This document shows positions 54,229 through 62,926 of a stretch of 64,000 nt of DNA, piece by piece. The DNA comes from Rhizobium sp. 32-5/1 (GTDB lineage: Bacteria > Pseudomonadota > Alphaproteobacteria > Rhizobiales > Rhizobiaceae), in assembly GCF_029537235.1 (NCBI RefSeq), contig NZ_CP120638.1, positions 2,249,501-2,313,500 of the forward strand. The letters are read 5' to 3'. The notes beneath the pieces were generated by a model. That model was not told where the DNA came from and did no database searches. It saw only the letters and a program-made list of their open reading frames with translations. The translations under genes were made by a program, and so were the position numbers. How positions within the stretch are numbered: position 1 is the stretch's first letter; each line of letters opens with the position of its first letter.

Positions 54229-54513
54229 CTATTGACGTACCTTCGTCCAAACCGCCCATGCCGAGACGAAGCAGCCAAGAATAATGGCATTCGAGACGAT
54301 TCCCCAGGCCATCATGGTGAGCCTTGCTCCGTTGTCCGTCACGGTATTTGCCCCCGTCGTCAGCGGTAACAGGATTGCCACGAAAACGACGCCGAGACCC
54401 AGGGGCATTGCCAGGCCCATCGCTGCGCGTGTCCGCAAGGCGGTCAGGAACAGGAACAGAATCAAGCCTATGCGAAACGGATCTGTGAGCTGAGAGACAA
54501 GTGTTTCCAACAT
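54229..54513 (-). CDS. Small membrane protein of unknown function
   Basis: 94 residues with three predicted transmembrane helices: FRIGLILFLFLTAL, AMGLAMPLGLGVVFVAILLPL, and MMAWGIVSNAIILGCFVSAWAVW. The ATG at 54513 has GGAGGATCTAAA upstream, a good ribosome site. I do not recognise the family. It lies downstream of the PAP2 gene on the same strand, 96 bp away, so co-transcription is possible. Confidence 0.7.
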   Translation of the reverse strand: MLETLVSQLTDPFRIGLILFLFLTALRTRAAMGLAMPLGLGVVFVAILLPLTTGANTVTDNGARLTMMAWGIVSNAIILGCFVSAWAVWTKVRQ

Positions 54514-54608
54514 TTTAGATCCTCCGTTTGCAGTGGCGCCATGGTTCCATAAAGACCGGGCGCGGGCAAGCGAACGAAAGCATCATAAAGCGCCTTCTTC
54601 GTTGTGTT

Positions 54609-55286
54609 TCAGGATTTTGGCCGCGGCCAGCCTTTTTCATCGTGTCGGAAGAGCCAGTTGCGCGCGGCAAAGACAAAAGCGGCCATGATCGCCGCCCACA
54701 GGCCCAGCAGCAGCCCGGCGGCCACATCGCTTGGGTAATGCGCTCCGACGACAACCCGTGTGACCCCGATCGTCAGGGCGCCCAGCAGGAACAGGATACG
54801 CAGACGCGGCACCAGCATGGAAAAGGCACTGAAGAAGGAGCCGACAGCAGCCGAATGGCCCGACGGAAAGCTCTGATACACCCATTCATGTCCGGCGAAC
54901 CAGGTGAGGCTATGCGCGCCGTAATCCGCAAACAGCTCCGGGCGTGCCCGCCCGAAGATCAGCTTGGCCAGATGCACCAGCGTGCTGGCGCTGCCGATCG
55001 TCACCAGGAAATACAGCGCCAGCCGCCACGCCGTTTTCGACTTCGACGAGAAACTGTCGCTGCTGGCGACCCGGCTGGCGATATAGGCGATGATGACGAT
55101 CGAGCCGGACCCATAGATCATCCATGCGAAGGTGCCGAAATCGGTGATGCGGGTGTTGAACGCAACGATCCCTTCAGGCAGCGCCTGGGCCCGCTGCGAC
55201 AGGGTGCCATCGAAGGGCAGAAGTGCAGCCACGAGAAGCATGGTGGCGAGCAGCAGCCACAAAGAGGAGGAGAAGGGTCGGCTCAT
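54609..55286 (-). CDS. PAP2-family lipid phosphatase
   Basis: A 225-residue, six-helix membrane phosphatase. The three phosphatase motifs are present: KLIFGRARPE (KxxxxxxRP), FPSGHSAA (PSGH), and RVVVGAHYPSDV (SRxxxxxHxxxD-like). Substrates in the family include undecaprenyl pyrophosphate, phosphatidic acid and phosphatidylglycerol phosphate, so a cell-envelope role is expected. The C terminus is basic (RHDEKGWPRPKS). Start ATG 55286. Confidence 0.9.
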   Translation of the reverse strand: MSRPFSSSLWLLLATMLLVAALLPFDGTLSQRAQALPEGIVAFNTRITDFGTFAWMIYGSGSIVIIAYIASRVASSDSFSSKSKTAWRLALYFLVTIGSASTLVHLAKLIFGRARPELFADYGAHSLTWFAGHEWVYQSFPSGHSAAVGSFFSAFSMLVPRLRILFLLGALTIGVTRVVVGAHYPSDVAAGLLLGLWAAIMAAFVFAARNWLFRHDEKGWPRPKS

Positions 55287-55493
55287 GAAAATCCTGCTTG
55301 TCTGCGATTACGAAGGCTTGTTCTCCCATCCTCTCGCCCGTGGTGCGGATCATGTACACTGAGTGAAGCGAGCAAAAGGCTCTTCCCTGAGGCTGATGGT
55401 TGAGTTTCCGTCACGTGCGCTGAAACGAGGGAGCTTGGAACAGCGCCTTTTCGAAACCTGTGGTCCTATCGCAACTATTCAACCTCGCCAAGC

Positions 55494-55531
55494 AAAACGG
55501 CACCTGAATCTTTCGATGGAGGTGCCGTTTT
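55494..55531 (-). terminator. Terminator of leuB
   Basis: AAAACGGCACCT (55494-55505) pairs perfectly with AGGTGCCGTTTT (55520-55531) around a 14-nt loop, giving a U tract on the minus strand 28 bp after the leuB stop. Confidence 0.85.
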
Positions 55532-55559
55532 CACGAAGTAGGGCAGGTGTGGGATGACT

Positions 55560-56672
55560 CTAAGCCGACAAAGCCTTGAATTCTGCAAGAATCGCGTCGC
55601 CCATCTCAACGGTGCCGACCTGTCGTGCACCCTCGGCCATAATGTCGCCGGTGCGAATGCCCTTGTCGAGCACGTTGGCGATCGCCTTTTCCAGCGTGTC
55701 GGCTTCCTTGACGAGGTTGAACGAGTAACGCAGGCACATGGCGAACGAGGCAATCATGGCGATCGGGTTGGCGATGCCCTTGCCGGCGATGTCCGGGGCT
55801 GAACCGTGTACGGGCTCGTAAAGTGCCTTGCGCTTGCCGGTCTTGGCATCCGGCGCGCCGAGCGAAGCGGATGGCAGCATGCCGAGCGAACCCGTGAGCA
55901 TCGCCGCGACATCAGACAGCATGTCGCCGAACAGGTTGTCGGTGACGATCACGTCGAACTGCTTTGGCGCGCGAACGAGCTGCATGCCGCCGGCATCGGC
56001 GAGCATGTGGTCGAGCGCGACATCAGAATACTTCGCCTTGTGCGTCGCCGTCACCACCTGGTTCCACAAAACGCCCGACTTCATGACGTTACGCTTTTCC
56101 ATGGAGCAGACGCGGTTGCCGCGCGTTCGGGCCAGTTCGAAGGCGACCCCGGCGATGCGCTCGATTTCGTAGGTATCGTAGACCTGCGTATCGATGCCGC
56201 GCTTCTGGCCGTTGCCGAGGTCGATGATTTCCTTCGGCTCGCCGAAATAGACGCCGCCGGTCAGTTCGCGCACGATCAGGATGTCGAGGCCTTCAACCAG
56301 TTCCGGCTTCAGCGAGGAAGCGTCGGACAGGGCCGGGTAGCAGATCGCCGGGCGCAGGTTGGCAAACAGTTCCATGTCCTTGCGCAGGCGCAGCAAGCCG
56401 GCTTCCGGGCGCACCTCGTAAGGCACGTCATCCCATTTCGGGCCGCCGACGGCGCCGAAGAGAACGGCGTCCGCTGCCATTGCCTTTGCCATGTCGGCGT
56501 CGGAAATCGCTGCCCCATGCGCGTCATAGGCCGATCCGCCAACCAGGCCTTCGTCCGTGGTAAAGCCGCCCGCCATCTCGGCGTTCATATAGGCGATGAT
56601 TTTACGGACTTCCGCCATGGCTTCCGGGCCAATGCCATCGCCGGGCAGGAGGAAAAGATTGCGCACTGTCAT
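55560..56672 (-). CDS. leuB: 3-isopropylmalate dehydrogenase
   Basis: Third step of leucine synthesis, NAD-dependent oxidative decarboxylation. The [16 protein letters not shown] terminus, the substrate loop [16 protein letters not shown], and [20 protein letters not shown] are diagnostic. 370 residues from ATG 56672, which has AAAGGAA before it. The frame extends to 56834 without support. leuD lies 1 kb away, with ridA and a secreted protein gene between. Intact. Confidence 0.97.
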   Translation of the reverse strand: MTVRNLFLLPGDGIGPEAMAEVRKIIAYMNAEMAGGFTTDEGLVGGSAYDAHGAAISDADMAKAMAADAVLFGAVGGPKWDDVPYEVRPEAGLLRLRKDMELFANLRPAICYPALSDASSLKPELVEGLDILIVRELTGGVYFGEPKEIIDLGNGQKRGIDTQVYDTYEIERIAGVAFELARTRGNRVCSMEKRNVMKSGVLWNQVVTATHKAKYSDVALDHMLADAGGMQLVRAPKQFDVIVTDNLFGDMLSDVAAMLTGSLGMLPSASLGAPDAKTGKRKALYEPVHGSAPDIAGKGIANPIAMIASFAMCLRYSFNLVKEADTLEKAIANVLDKGIRTGDIMAEGARQVGTVEMGDAILAEFKALSA

Positions 56673-56851
56673 GGGGCATTCCTTTGAGTTCGGGCTGTCA
56701 GGTGTCGGCGCGTTCTTAACGCAACTTTCCCCCAAGTAAAATGCGTTTGGCAAAGAATCGCACCCGGTATTACAAGCGTTCCTGTGATTTCGGAGGTCCT
56801 GTTCCATGCGAAACAGCACGATCCTGAACGCCATGGCATTGTCGGGTCACT

Positions 56852-56870
56852 GGATGAGACGAACTCATCC
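56852..56870 (+). promoter_or_regulatory. Leader hairpin of the Gly-Tyr-Lys-rich protein gene
   Basis: GGATGAG (56852-56858) pairs perfectly with CTCATCC (56864-56870) around ACGAA, ending 10 bp before the AAAGGA ribosome site. It may affect mRNA stability or translation. Confidence 0.4.
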
Positions 56871-56896
56871 GCAACCCGGATCAAAGGATTTACACC

Positions 56897-57145
56897 ATGC
56901 GCAAGTTCATCATCTCCGCCATCGTCGCCGCAGTCGCTGCCGTCTCTTTCGCCGCTCCCTCGCAGGCCGGTGGTTATGGCTACAAGAGCTACGGTTATTC
57001 CAAGAGCTACGGCCACAAGTCCTACGGTTACAAGAAGAGCTATGGCCACAAGCAGTACGGCTACAAGAGCCACAGCTACAAGCCTTACGGCTACAAGAAG
57101 CACTACAAGGCCAAGGTCGTCATCAACTACGGCTACGGCTACTGA
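56897..57145 (+). CDS. Secreted Gly/Tyr/Lys/His-rich low-complexity protein
   Basis: An 82-residue protein with a classical signal peptide (residues 1-24, MRKFIISAIVAAVAAVSFAA, cleavage after SQA). The mature part is made of irregular repeats of YGYKS, YGHKS and YGYKK units, with about one-third Tyr and Gly together and many Lys and His. AAAGGATTTACACC precedes the ATG. Such proteins in other bacteria include adhesive or metal-binding surface polypeptides, but no function is known for this one. A strong terminator follows, so the gene is monocistronic. The codons are GC-rich, like the neighbours. Confidence 0.75.
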   Translation: MRKFIISAIVAAVAAVSFAAPSQAGGYGYKSYGYSKSYGHKSYGYKKSYGHKQYGYKSHSYKPYGYKKHYKAKVVINYGYGY

Positions 57146-57177
57146 GCCCATACAACAACGAACTGACCTCCCCAGAG

Positions 57178-57203
57178 CCCGGTCGCCCCTGCGACCGGGT
57201 TTC
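57178..57203 (+). terminator. Terminator after the Gly-Tyr-Lys-rich gene
   Basis: CCCGGTCGC (57178-57186) pairs with GCGACCGGG (57191-57199), loop CCCT, followed by TTT. Confidence 0.85.
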
Positions 57204-57251
57204 GGCTGTTTCGTAGGCTTGCACGGGGGACAGCCTGTTCCTTCATCGGAA

Positions 57252-57638
57252 TCAGCCCCTGAAGGCTGTGACTTCGATCTCGATCAGCATTTCCGGGCGG
57301 ATGAGGCTGCAGACGACCATGGTCGCCGCCGGCCGGATCGTGCCGAAGTCTTCGCCGAGGATCGGAAAAACCCTGTCGGCAAAGGCGGCGTCGGTGATAT
57401 AATAGTGATTACGGACGATATCTGAAAGCGAAAATCCCGCCTCCTGCAAGGCGCCTTCTATGGTTTTCAGGCAGTTGCGCGTCTGTTCTTCCACGGTTTC
57501 CGGCATGATCATCGTGGTGTAGTCGTAGCCGGTCGTGCCGGACACGAAACACCAGTCGCCCTGCACCACCACCCGCGAATAACCCGCCGTGCTTTCGAAC
57601 GGCGAGCCGGAAGAGATCAGCGTGCGTGGGCTTGCCAT
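57252..57638 (-). CDS. RidA/YjgF-family protein
   Basis: A 128-residue trimeric-fold protein of the RidA family; RidA itself hydrolyses reactive enamine/imine intermediates from PLP enzymes. Segments WCFVSGTTGYDY and NHYYITDAAF are typical. The C terminus ends with the conserved Arg-Pro-Glu-Met stretch LIRPEMLIEIEVTA. This subfamily may differ in the catalytic Arg context, so imine deaminase activity is not proven. Located 20 bp downstream of leuD, probably one operon. Confidence 0.85.
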   Translation of the reverse strand: MASPRTLISSGSPFESTAGYSRVVVQGDWCFVSGTTGYDYTTMIMPETVEEQTRNCLKTIEGALQEAGFSLSDIVRNHYYITDAAFADRVFPILGEDFGTIRPAATMVVCSLIRPEMLIEIEVTAFRG

Positions 57639-57657
57639 AGTCCGGGCTGCCTTTGGC

Positions 57658-58263
57658 TTACGCCCAGGGATGGGAAACGGCGTTGGCCTTCTCGAAACTG
57701 TCGATGGCGGCCGCCTTTTCGAGCGTCAGGCCGATATCGTCGAGGCCGTTCAGCATGCAGTGACGGCGGAAGGCATCGAGCTCGAAGCTGATCTTGCCGC
57801 CATCGGGGCCTGTGATCTCGCAGGATTCGAGATCAACCGTCAGAACGGCGTTGGAGCCGCGCGAGGCGTCGTCCATCAACTTTTCCAGGTCTTCCGGGGA
57901 AACGACGACCGGCAGAATGCCGTTCTTGAAACAGTTGTTGTAGAAGATGTCGGCAAACGAGGTCGAAATGACGCAGCGGATGCCGAAGTCGAGCAACGCC
58001 CAGGGAGCATGTTCGCGCGAGGAGCCGCAGCCGAAATTGTCGCCCGCCACCAGAATCTTGGCGTTCTGGTAGGCCGGCTTGTTCAGCACGAAATCCTCGT
58101 TTACCGAGCCGTCTTCATGGTAGCGCGCCTCGGCGAAAAGGCCGGTGCCGAGACCGGTGCGCTTGATCGTCTTCAGGTAATCCTTCGGAATGATCATGTC
58201 CGTGTCGATGTTGACGACGGGGAGCGGCGCAGCGACGCCGGTGAGCTTGACGAACTTGTCCAT
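57658..58263 (-). CDS. leuD: 3-isopropylmalate dehydratase small subunit
   Basis: With LeuC isomerises 2-isopropylmalate to 3-isopropylmalate. The 201-residue product has [15 protein letters not shown] near residue 18 and [24 protein letters not shown], the swivel domain's hallmark. leuC is not in the window. Divergence from the CitE-like gene and the small membrane gene upstream suggests it starts the leuD-ridA unit. Confidence 0.96.
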   Translation of the reverse strand: MDKFVKLTGVAAPLPVVNIDTDMIIPKDYLKTIKRTGLGTGLFAEARYHEDGSVNEDFVLNKPAYQNAKILVAGDNFGCGSSREHAPWALLDFGIRCVISTSFADIFYNNCFKNGILPVVVSPEDLEKLMDDASRGSNAVLTVDLESCEITGPDGGKISFELDAFRRHCMLNGLDDIGLTLEKAAAIDSFEKANAVSHPWA

Positions 58264-58371
58264 GACTGAAAGCCTTCGATTTCAACGGAACGGCAGGAAT
58301 TGCGCCCAGCATCTAGAGCAATTTAACGTGAAAATGAAGGAAAATCTGCGGCGCCCGGTTGGCGATGTCGA

Positions 58372-58623
58372 TTACAGGTCGATGATCGTGCCGCGGCCGT
58401 CGTTCCAGATGCGCGGTTCGCGCGCCGGGCGTGGGGCATCGCGATTGGCTCGGGCGCGCACCGGCTTGGGCGAAAGCCGTGCCGAGATCGCCGAGCCGAT
58501 CATCAGCACCGAGACGATGCCGGCCAAGGCCAGCCCGAGCGAAGCCGTGAACACGAAGGCCATCAGCGTGAACGCGATGCCCGCGACGGTCAGGAGGAGA
58601 GTTCGAATGCTTTGCATGATCAT
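58372..58623 (-). CDS. Small membrane protein of unknown function
   Basis: 83 residues with a hydrophobic N-terminal half, two likely helices (LLLTVAGIAFTLMAFVFTASLG and LALAGIVSVLMIGSAISA), and a basic, proline-rich tail ending RGTIIDL. The ATG at 58623 has AAAGG 5 nt upstream; the GTG at 58629 is an alternative. I do not recognise the family. It precedes leuD by about 110 bp on the same strand. Confidence 0.6.
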   Translation of the reverse strand: MIMQSIRTLLLTVAGIAFTLMAFVFTASLGLALAGIVSVLMIGSAISARLSPKPVRARANRDAPRPAREPRIWNDGRGTIIDL

Positions 58624-58767
58624 GGTCACCTTTCGTTGCTTCAGATGTGGCCCTGTCGCTTGCAGTTTGCAAGAGGCGGCTCTTCCGCAAGGGATGCGGC
58701 GGCATGTCCATCGTCAGACACGCAACCTGCCTTGCGAAAAAGGCGAAAGCCGGGCAAGACTGCGCCG

Positions 58768-59676
58768 ATGACAGCCTCTTCCTATCGCCATCCCGTCCGT
58801 CTTCGTCGCTCGGTCCTTTGTGTCCCGGCCGACAATGCCAGGGCGATTACCAAGGTCGCTGTGCTGGAATGCGACGCGGTCATCTACGATCTTGAGGATG
58901 CTGTTTCTCCGGATGGCAAGGCGCCGGCACGCGAGGCGCTCGCAGCCCATCTGTCAGCTCGCCATCGGCCGAATCTCGAAGTCATCGTCCGTATCAACAG
59001 CCTGTCGTCCGGTTTTGGTGAAAAGGATCTCGCAGCGCTCGTATCCTGCAATATCGACGCGCTACTGCTCCCCAAGGTCGAAAGCCCCCAGGATATCCAA
59101 GCGGTTGTCGATTTCCTGTCCGAGAGAGATGCGCCGGATACGTTGCGCCTGTGGGCGATGATCGAGACACCGCGTGGCGTGCTCAATGCTGCGGCCATCG
59201 CCGAAACCGGCCGTACTCGTGGCGGCAGGCTCGATTGTTTCGTGCCGGGTGCGAATGACTTGCGCAAGGAAGCCGGCGTGCCGGATGCGCCGGGCCGACC
59301 CTATCTTGTGCCGTGGCTGATGCAGATTCTGCTTGCCGCCCGCGGCAGCGGGCTTGATATCATCGATGCGGTCTTCAATGATTTTGGCGATGCGCAAGGT
59401 TTTGCTGCCGAATGTGCTCAGGGCCGTGCCATGGGCTTCGATGGCAAGATGCTGATCCACCCGGCACAGATCGGCCCGGCCAATGATTGTTTCGGCGTCG
59501 ATGCGTCTGCGCTGGCTGAGGCGCGTTCTATCATCGATGCCTTTGCTCTTGCCGAAAATGCGGGTAAAGCGGTGATCAACCTTAAGGGCCGCATGGTCGA
59601 GCGCCTTCATCTCGATCAGGCGCTGCGCCTCGCCGCCAAGGCCAAAGCCATTCAATATAAAGGTATAAAAGCTTGA
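58768..59676 (+). CDS. CitE-like HpcH/HpaI aldolase/lyase
   Basis: A 302-residue protein of the citrate lyase beta/malyl-CoA lyase family; members cleave or condense acyl-CoA esters such as malyl-CoA or citramalyl-CoA. Signatures: RRSVLCVPADNARAITK at the N terminus, IYDLEDAVSPDGK with the metal Asp/Glu, AMIETPRGVLNAAAIA, and GFDGKMLIHPAQIGPAN. No citDF partner genes lie nearby, so a stand-alone CoA lyase is more likely than citrate lyase. The stop overlaps the TTG start of the DUF1737 gene. ATG 58768 fits the family; the ribosome site is weak. Confidence 0.85.
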   Translation: MTASSYRHPVRLRRSVLCVPADNARAITKVAVLECDAVIYDLEDAVSPDGKAPAREALAAHLSARHRPNLEVIVRINSLSSGFGEKDLAALVSCNIDALLLPKVESPQDIQAVVDFLSERDAPDTLRLWAMIETPRGVLNAAAIAETGRTRGGRLDCFVPGANDLRKEAGVPDAPGRPYLVPWLMQILLAARGSGLDIIDAVFNDFGDAQGFAAECAQGRAMGFDGKMLIHPAQIGPANDCFGVDASALAEARSIIDAFALAENAGKAVINLKGRMVERLHLDQALRLAAKAKAIQYKGIKA

Positions 59677-59879
59677 AACTGTACCGTTTACTGACCGCGC
59701 AGGACGATGCCACCTTCTGTCACAAGGTCACGGCCGCCTTGAACAAGGGCTGGGAGCTCCATGGCTCGCCCACCTATGCCTGGAACCAGGAAACCCGGCA
59801 GATGATGTGCGGCCAGGCCGTCGTCAAGGATGTCGAAGGCAAGGAATATACGCCGGATACCAAGTTGTCCGAGCACTGA
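59673..59879 (+). CDS. DUF1737-domain protein
   Basis: A 68-residue protein matching the small DUF1737 family (KLYRLLTAQDDATFCHKVTAALNKGWELHG is the family body). It starts with TTG, overlaps the CitE-like stop by 4 bp and has AAAGG 8 nt upstream, so it is translationally coupled. Function unknown; the family often sits near CitE-like genes in rhizobia, as far as I recall. Confidence 0.8.
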   Translation: MKLYRLLTAQDDATFCHKVTAALNKGWELHGSPTYAWNQETRQMMCGQAVVKDVEGKEYTPDTKLSEH

Positions 59880-59904
59880 AACAACAGGGCGGGACAGGCT
59901 TTCC

Positions 59905-60339
59905 TTACCCGCCAACATGCTCGACGCTGGCCTCGATGCGTTCCATGTCGTCGTCCGACAGACCAAAATGGTGACCGATTTCGTGGATCAGGACATGGGT
60001 GATGATATCGCCCAGGGTCTCCTCGTTCTCAGCCCAATAGTCTATGATCGGTCGGCGATACAGCGTGATCCGGTTCGGCATTTCGCCGGTTTCCATGGTG
60101 AAGCGCTCGGTGACGCCCCGACCCTCGAAAAGTCCGAGCAGATCGAAGGGCGTTTCCAGCGCCATATCCTCCAGAACGTCATCGCTTGGAAAGTCCGCAA
60201 TCTCGATGCTGAGACCGCTGGCCAGCGCTCGGAATTCCTCGGGCAGATGACCGTAGGCCTCCAGCGTCAGGGATTCGAATGTGCTGATGGTCGGTGCGTG
60301 GCGTTCCCGCCAGTCATCGGTCTGGTCAATCCTGGCCAT
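59905..60339 (-). CDS. Minimal metallopeptidase-family (zincin-like) protein
   Basis: A 144-residue protein with an HEIGHHFGLSDDDM motif near the C terminus, a zinc HExxHxxGxxDD signature. The N-terminal half contains TLEAYGHLPEEFRALASGL. These proteins belong to a family once called DUF1025, with structures resembling metzincins but few known substrates. No signal peptide is visible, so it is cytoplasmic. Transcribed towards the DUF1737 gene and divergent from imuA. Confidence 0.85.
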   Translation of the reverse strand: MARIDQTDDWRERHAPTISTFESLTLEAYGHLPEEFRALASGLSIEIADFPSDDVLEDMALETPFDLLGLFEGRGVTERFTMETGEMPNRITLYRRPIIDYWAENEETLGDIITHVLIHEIGHHFGLSDDDMERIEASVEHVGG

Positions 60340-60441
60340 GCGTACTCCTTAACTGACCTCCATATAACGATTTCATCCGCATATTTCGAGTGATGAATTC
60401 TGGCTGATCCGATGCAAGGAATAAATTCTTAAAATTTGCGA

Positions 60442-60471
60442 TTGACTCTTTTTGAAGCTCTGGAATCTATA
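60442..60471 (+). promoter_or_regulatory. Probable imuA promoter
   Basis: TTGACT (60442-60447) and TCTATA (60466-60471) are 18 bp apart, directly upstream of the LexA box. Confidence 0.5.
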
Positions 60472-60472
60472 G

Positions 60473-60487
60473 GAACATAACAGGAAC
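60473..60487 (+). promoter_or_regulatory. LexA operator upstream of imuA
   Basis: GAAC-N7-GAAC (60473-60487) is the reverse complement of the alphaproteobacterial LexA box GTTC-N7-GTTC. It sits just after the -10 element, where LexA binding would block transcription until DNA damage. Confidence 0.8.
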
Positions 60488-60509
60488 AAATGCTGAGAGG
60501 GTGACCGTC

Positions 60510-61455
60510 ATGGCCGCAAAAGCTGTGTCGCGGGCGGGGCTTTCTGCGCTTCGCGAAACCATTGCACGGATCGAAAACGAAAAGCTTCCGGGGCTCATCC
60601 ACTCCGCCCGTGGTGTCGATGAAGCCGGATTCCAACGGCGTGAAAGCCACAGGGAAGCACCCGGAAAAAAGTCCTGCCGATCGGGGTTGAGACGCTGGAC
60701 CGCATTCTGGATGGTGGCTTCCCATTGGAAGGCCTGACGGAAATCCGTGCCCCGCAAACCCGCGATGCGGGGGCTGCGACCGGGTTTGCATTGGCGATCG
60801 CGGCTCTTTGCCAGGGCGTGGCTTCGGCAGAACTGCGTTTGCCGGTTCTCTGGATCGGTCAGGCCATGGGCGCGAAAGAAGCGGGTCTGCCCTATGCGGT
60901 CGGCCTTCAGGCGTATGGTCTGGATATGCGCCGCTTCCTGCTTGGCCGGCCACGCACCGTTCAGGATGCGCTGTGGATCGTCGAGGCGGCGCTGACCGCG
61001 CCAGTCTTTGCCAGCGTCATTCTGGAGGTGCGCGGCAACCCGACCTGTCTGGGGCTCAGCGAAAGCCGGCGGCTGCATGTGCGGGCTCGAGCCGGCGGCA
61101 CGCCTTTGCTCCTGCTGCGCCAGTCCGGCGAAGAGGAGGCAAGCAGCGCGCTCTTCCGGTTACGGGTCGAGTCGCGCCCTGGGCAGGGCCAGCGGCTGCC
61201 GGATGGTGCGATTCTGCCCGGCAGCATCGGAAATCCCGTCTTTCACGTCACTGCCGAAAAAGCCGGATGTTGTCGCATGCCGGTACAGTTCTGGAATGGA
61301 GCCCCCATGACCGCCGCTTTTATGCCCTCGACCCGGACGCAGCCGCTCTTCAGCCAGACCCAACGCATCTTGTCGCTTACCTTCCCGCATCTGCCGACGA
61401 ACCGGGTAGCGCGCCTGCGCTGGGGCATGTCGTGGCTTTCAAGAGGGCGTCCTGA
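60510..61455 (+). CDS. imuA: SOS mutagenesis protein ImuA, two frameshifts
   Basis: ImuA is a RecA-like partner of ImuB and DnaE2 in damage-induced mutagenesis. With repairs it has 315 residues. ATG 60510 follows GAGAGGG; a GTG at 60501 is possible. Breaks: A run 60665-60670 (after APGKK, before VLPIGVETLDRILDGGFP) and A run 61257-61261 (TAEK then SRMLSH). The core FPLEGLTEIRAPQTRDAGAA is the RecA-type Walker-like region, and [13 protein letters not shown] ends the second half. The unrepaired frame runs into imuB. First gene behind the LexA box. The 3' end overlaps imuB by 149 bp. Confidence 0.85.
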
Positions 61456-62926
61456 TCATCCGCCGATCGTTTTTTCCGGGCAGGTAAAAAACGCCATGCG
61501 GATCGTGGCACTCGACCACGTGGCGGAACGGTCCGGCCTCCGGTTTGGTCAGGGCATCACAGAGGCTCGTGCCATTCATCCGGTGATCGATGTGATCCCG
61601 GCAGATCCGGCGGCGGATCGTGCCTTTCTCGACGGGTTGGCTGATTGGTGCGACCGCTACACGCCGTTGGTTGCGATGGATGGAGATCGCGGACTTTTTC
61701 TCGACATTACCGGATGCGCTCATCTGCATGGCGGGGAAAAGGCGCTTCTCGACGATCTGCTGTTTCGCCTTTTCCATCTGGGCGTCGAGGCCCATGCCGC
61801 GATTTCGAACACGCCCGGCCTGTCCTGGGCCATGGCACATTTTGGCGGCACGCGGATGATTGCCGCGGCGGAGGATGCGGAAACCATCCTGTCGCCCATG
61901 CCGCTTGCAGCGCTCCGGCTGGCGCGTGAAACCGTCGAAGCATTGGCGCGTGTCGGGTTGAAGACGGTGGGCGATATTCTTCATGCGCCGCGGGCGCCGC
62001 TCGTCCGTCGCTTCGGAACACAACTGCTGTTGCGCCTCGATCAGGCGCTGGGGCTTGACGATGAACCCTTGTCGCCGCGTCTTACCGTCGCCAGCCTGTC
62101 GAGGGAGCGGCGGCTCGCGACCCCTGTCGAGGGGAGGATGACATTCTCGGCCTGGCACTGCAACTGGCCAAGGGATTGGTCCCGGCTCTCGAAGAACGGG
62201 GAGAAGGTGGACGTCTTTTCGAACTCCTGCTGTTTCGGGTCGATGGCAAGGTTTTCCGCATCCAGGCACGGACATCCGCCCCTTACGCGACCCCGCGCGC
62301 GTGGCAGGGCTTTATCGGGAACGGCTTCAGGCCGTGCATGATGATCTTGATGCCGGCTATGGTTTCGAAATCCTGCGTCTGTCGGTGTTGAAGGCGGAAC
62401 CGTTCGGTCAGACACAGCAGGATTTTTCAGGAAGCCCTGATCAGGGTCTGTCGCTGGCCGCCTTTGCTGACAAGGTGGTGGCGCGTCTCGGTCCTGACAG
62501 CCTTGCGGTGCCGGTCCTTCTAGAGAGCCATCTGCCGGAGCGCGCCGCTACTTTCCAGCCGCTGTCCGACACGGCTCTTCTTTCGATACCCACCAAAGCG
62601 GTTTCCCCTCGTCCGTTGCCTATTTCCGCACAGCAAGACCCTTGCGGCTTTTTCATTACCCAGAACCCGTGCAAGCCTTTCTCGCCGAGGTTCCGGACGG
62701 CGCACCGGAAAGCTTTGAATGGCGTCGTATGCGTCACCGCGTCGAGCGTTCGGAAGGGCCGGAGCGGATCGCCGCGGAATGGTGGGTCGATGGCGAGATG
62801 GCGTCAACCCGGGATTATTTCCGGATCGAAGATCAGAACGGCCATCGTTTCTGGCTCTATCGCGACGGTCTTTACGGACAAGGTGCGGCCCCTCCCCGCT
62901 GGTTCATGCACGGGGTCTTTGCTTGA
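61307..62926 (+). CDS. imuB: Y-family polymerase-like protein ImuB, three frameshifts
   Basis: ImuB is an inactive Y-family polymerase relative that bridges DnaE2 and the beta clamp. Repaired length is 540 residues. ATG 61307 opens [15 protein letters not shown], followed by [20 protein letters not shown], the family N terminus. Breaks are at GGGG 62131-62134 (after ATPVEG), CCCC 62279-62282 (after ARTSAP) and AA 62635-62636 (before [11 protein letters not shown]). The C-terminal section ends [11 protein letters not shown]. The stop overlaps dnaE2. Three breaks in 0.5 kb are the densest in the window, so decay cannot be excluded. Confidence 0.85.

Noticed and set aside
55285..55362. 25-codon frame with start overlapping the PAP2 start region
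   Set aside because: Too short, no clear ribosome site or hydrophobic segment.
56806..57216. Frame with a GGAGG ribosome site overlapping the Gly-Tyr-Lys gene
   Set aside because: Out of frame with the repeat protein, no recognisable product, and basic low-complexity content typical of a shadow.
60725..62341. One continuous 538-codon frame joining ImuA and ImuB
   Set aside because: Homology alternates between frames. The join is a by-product of the missing bases, not a gene fusion.
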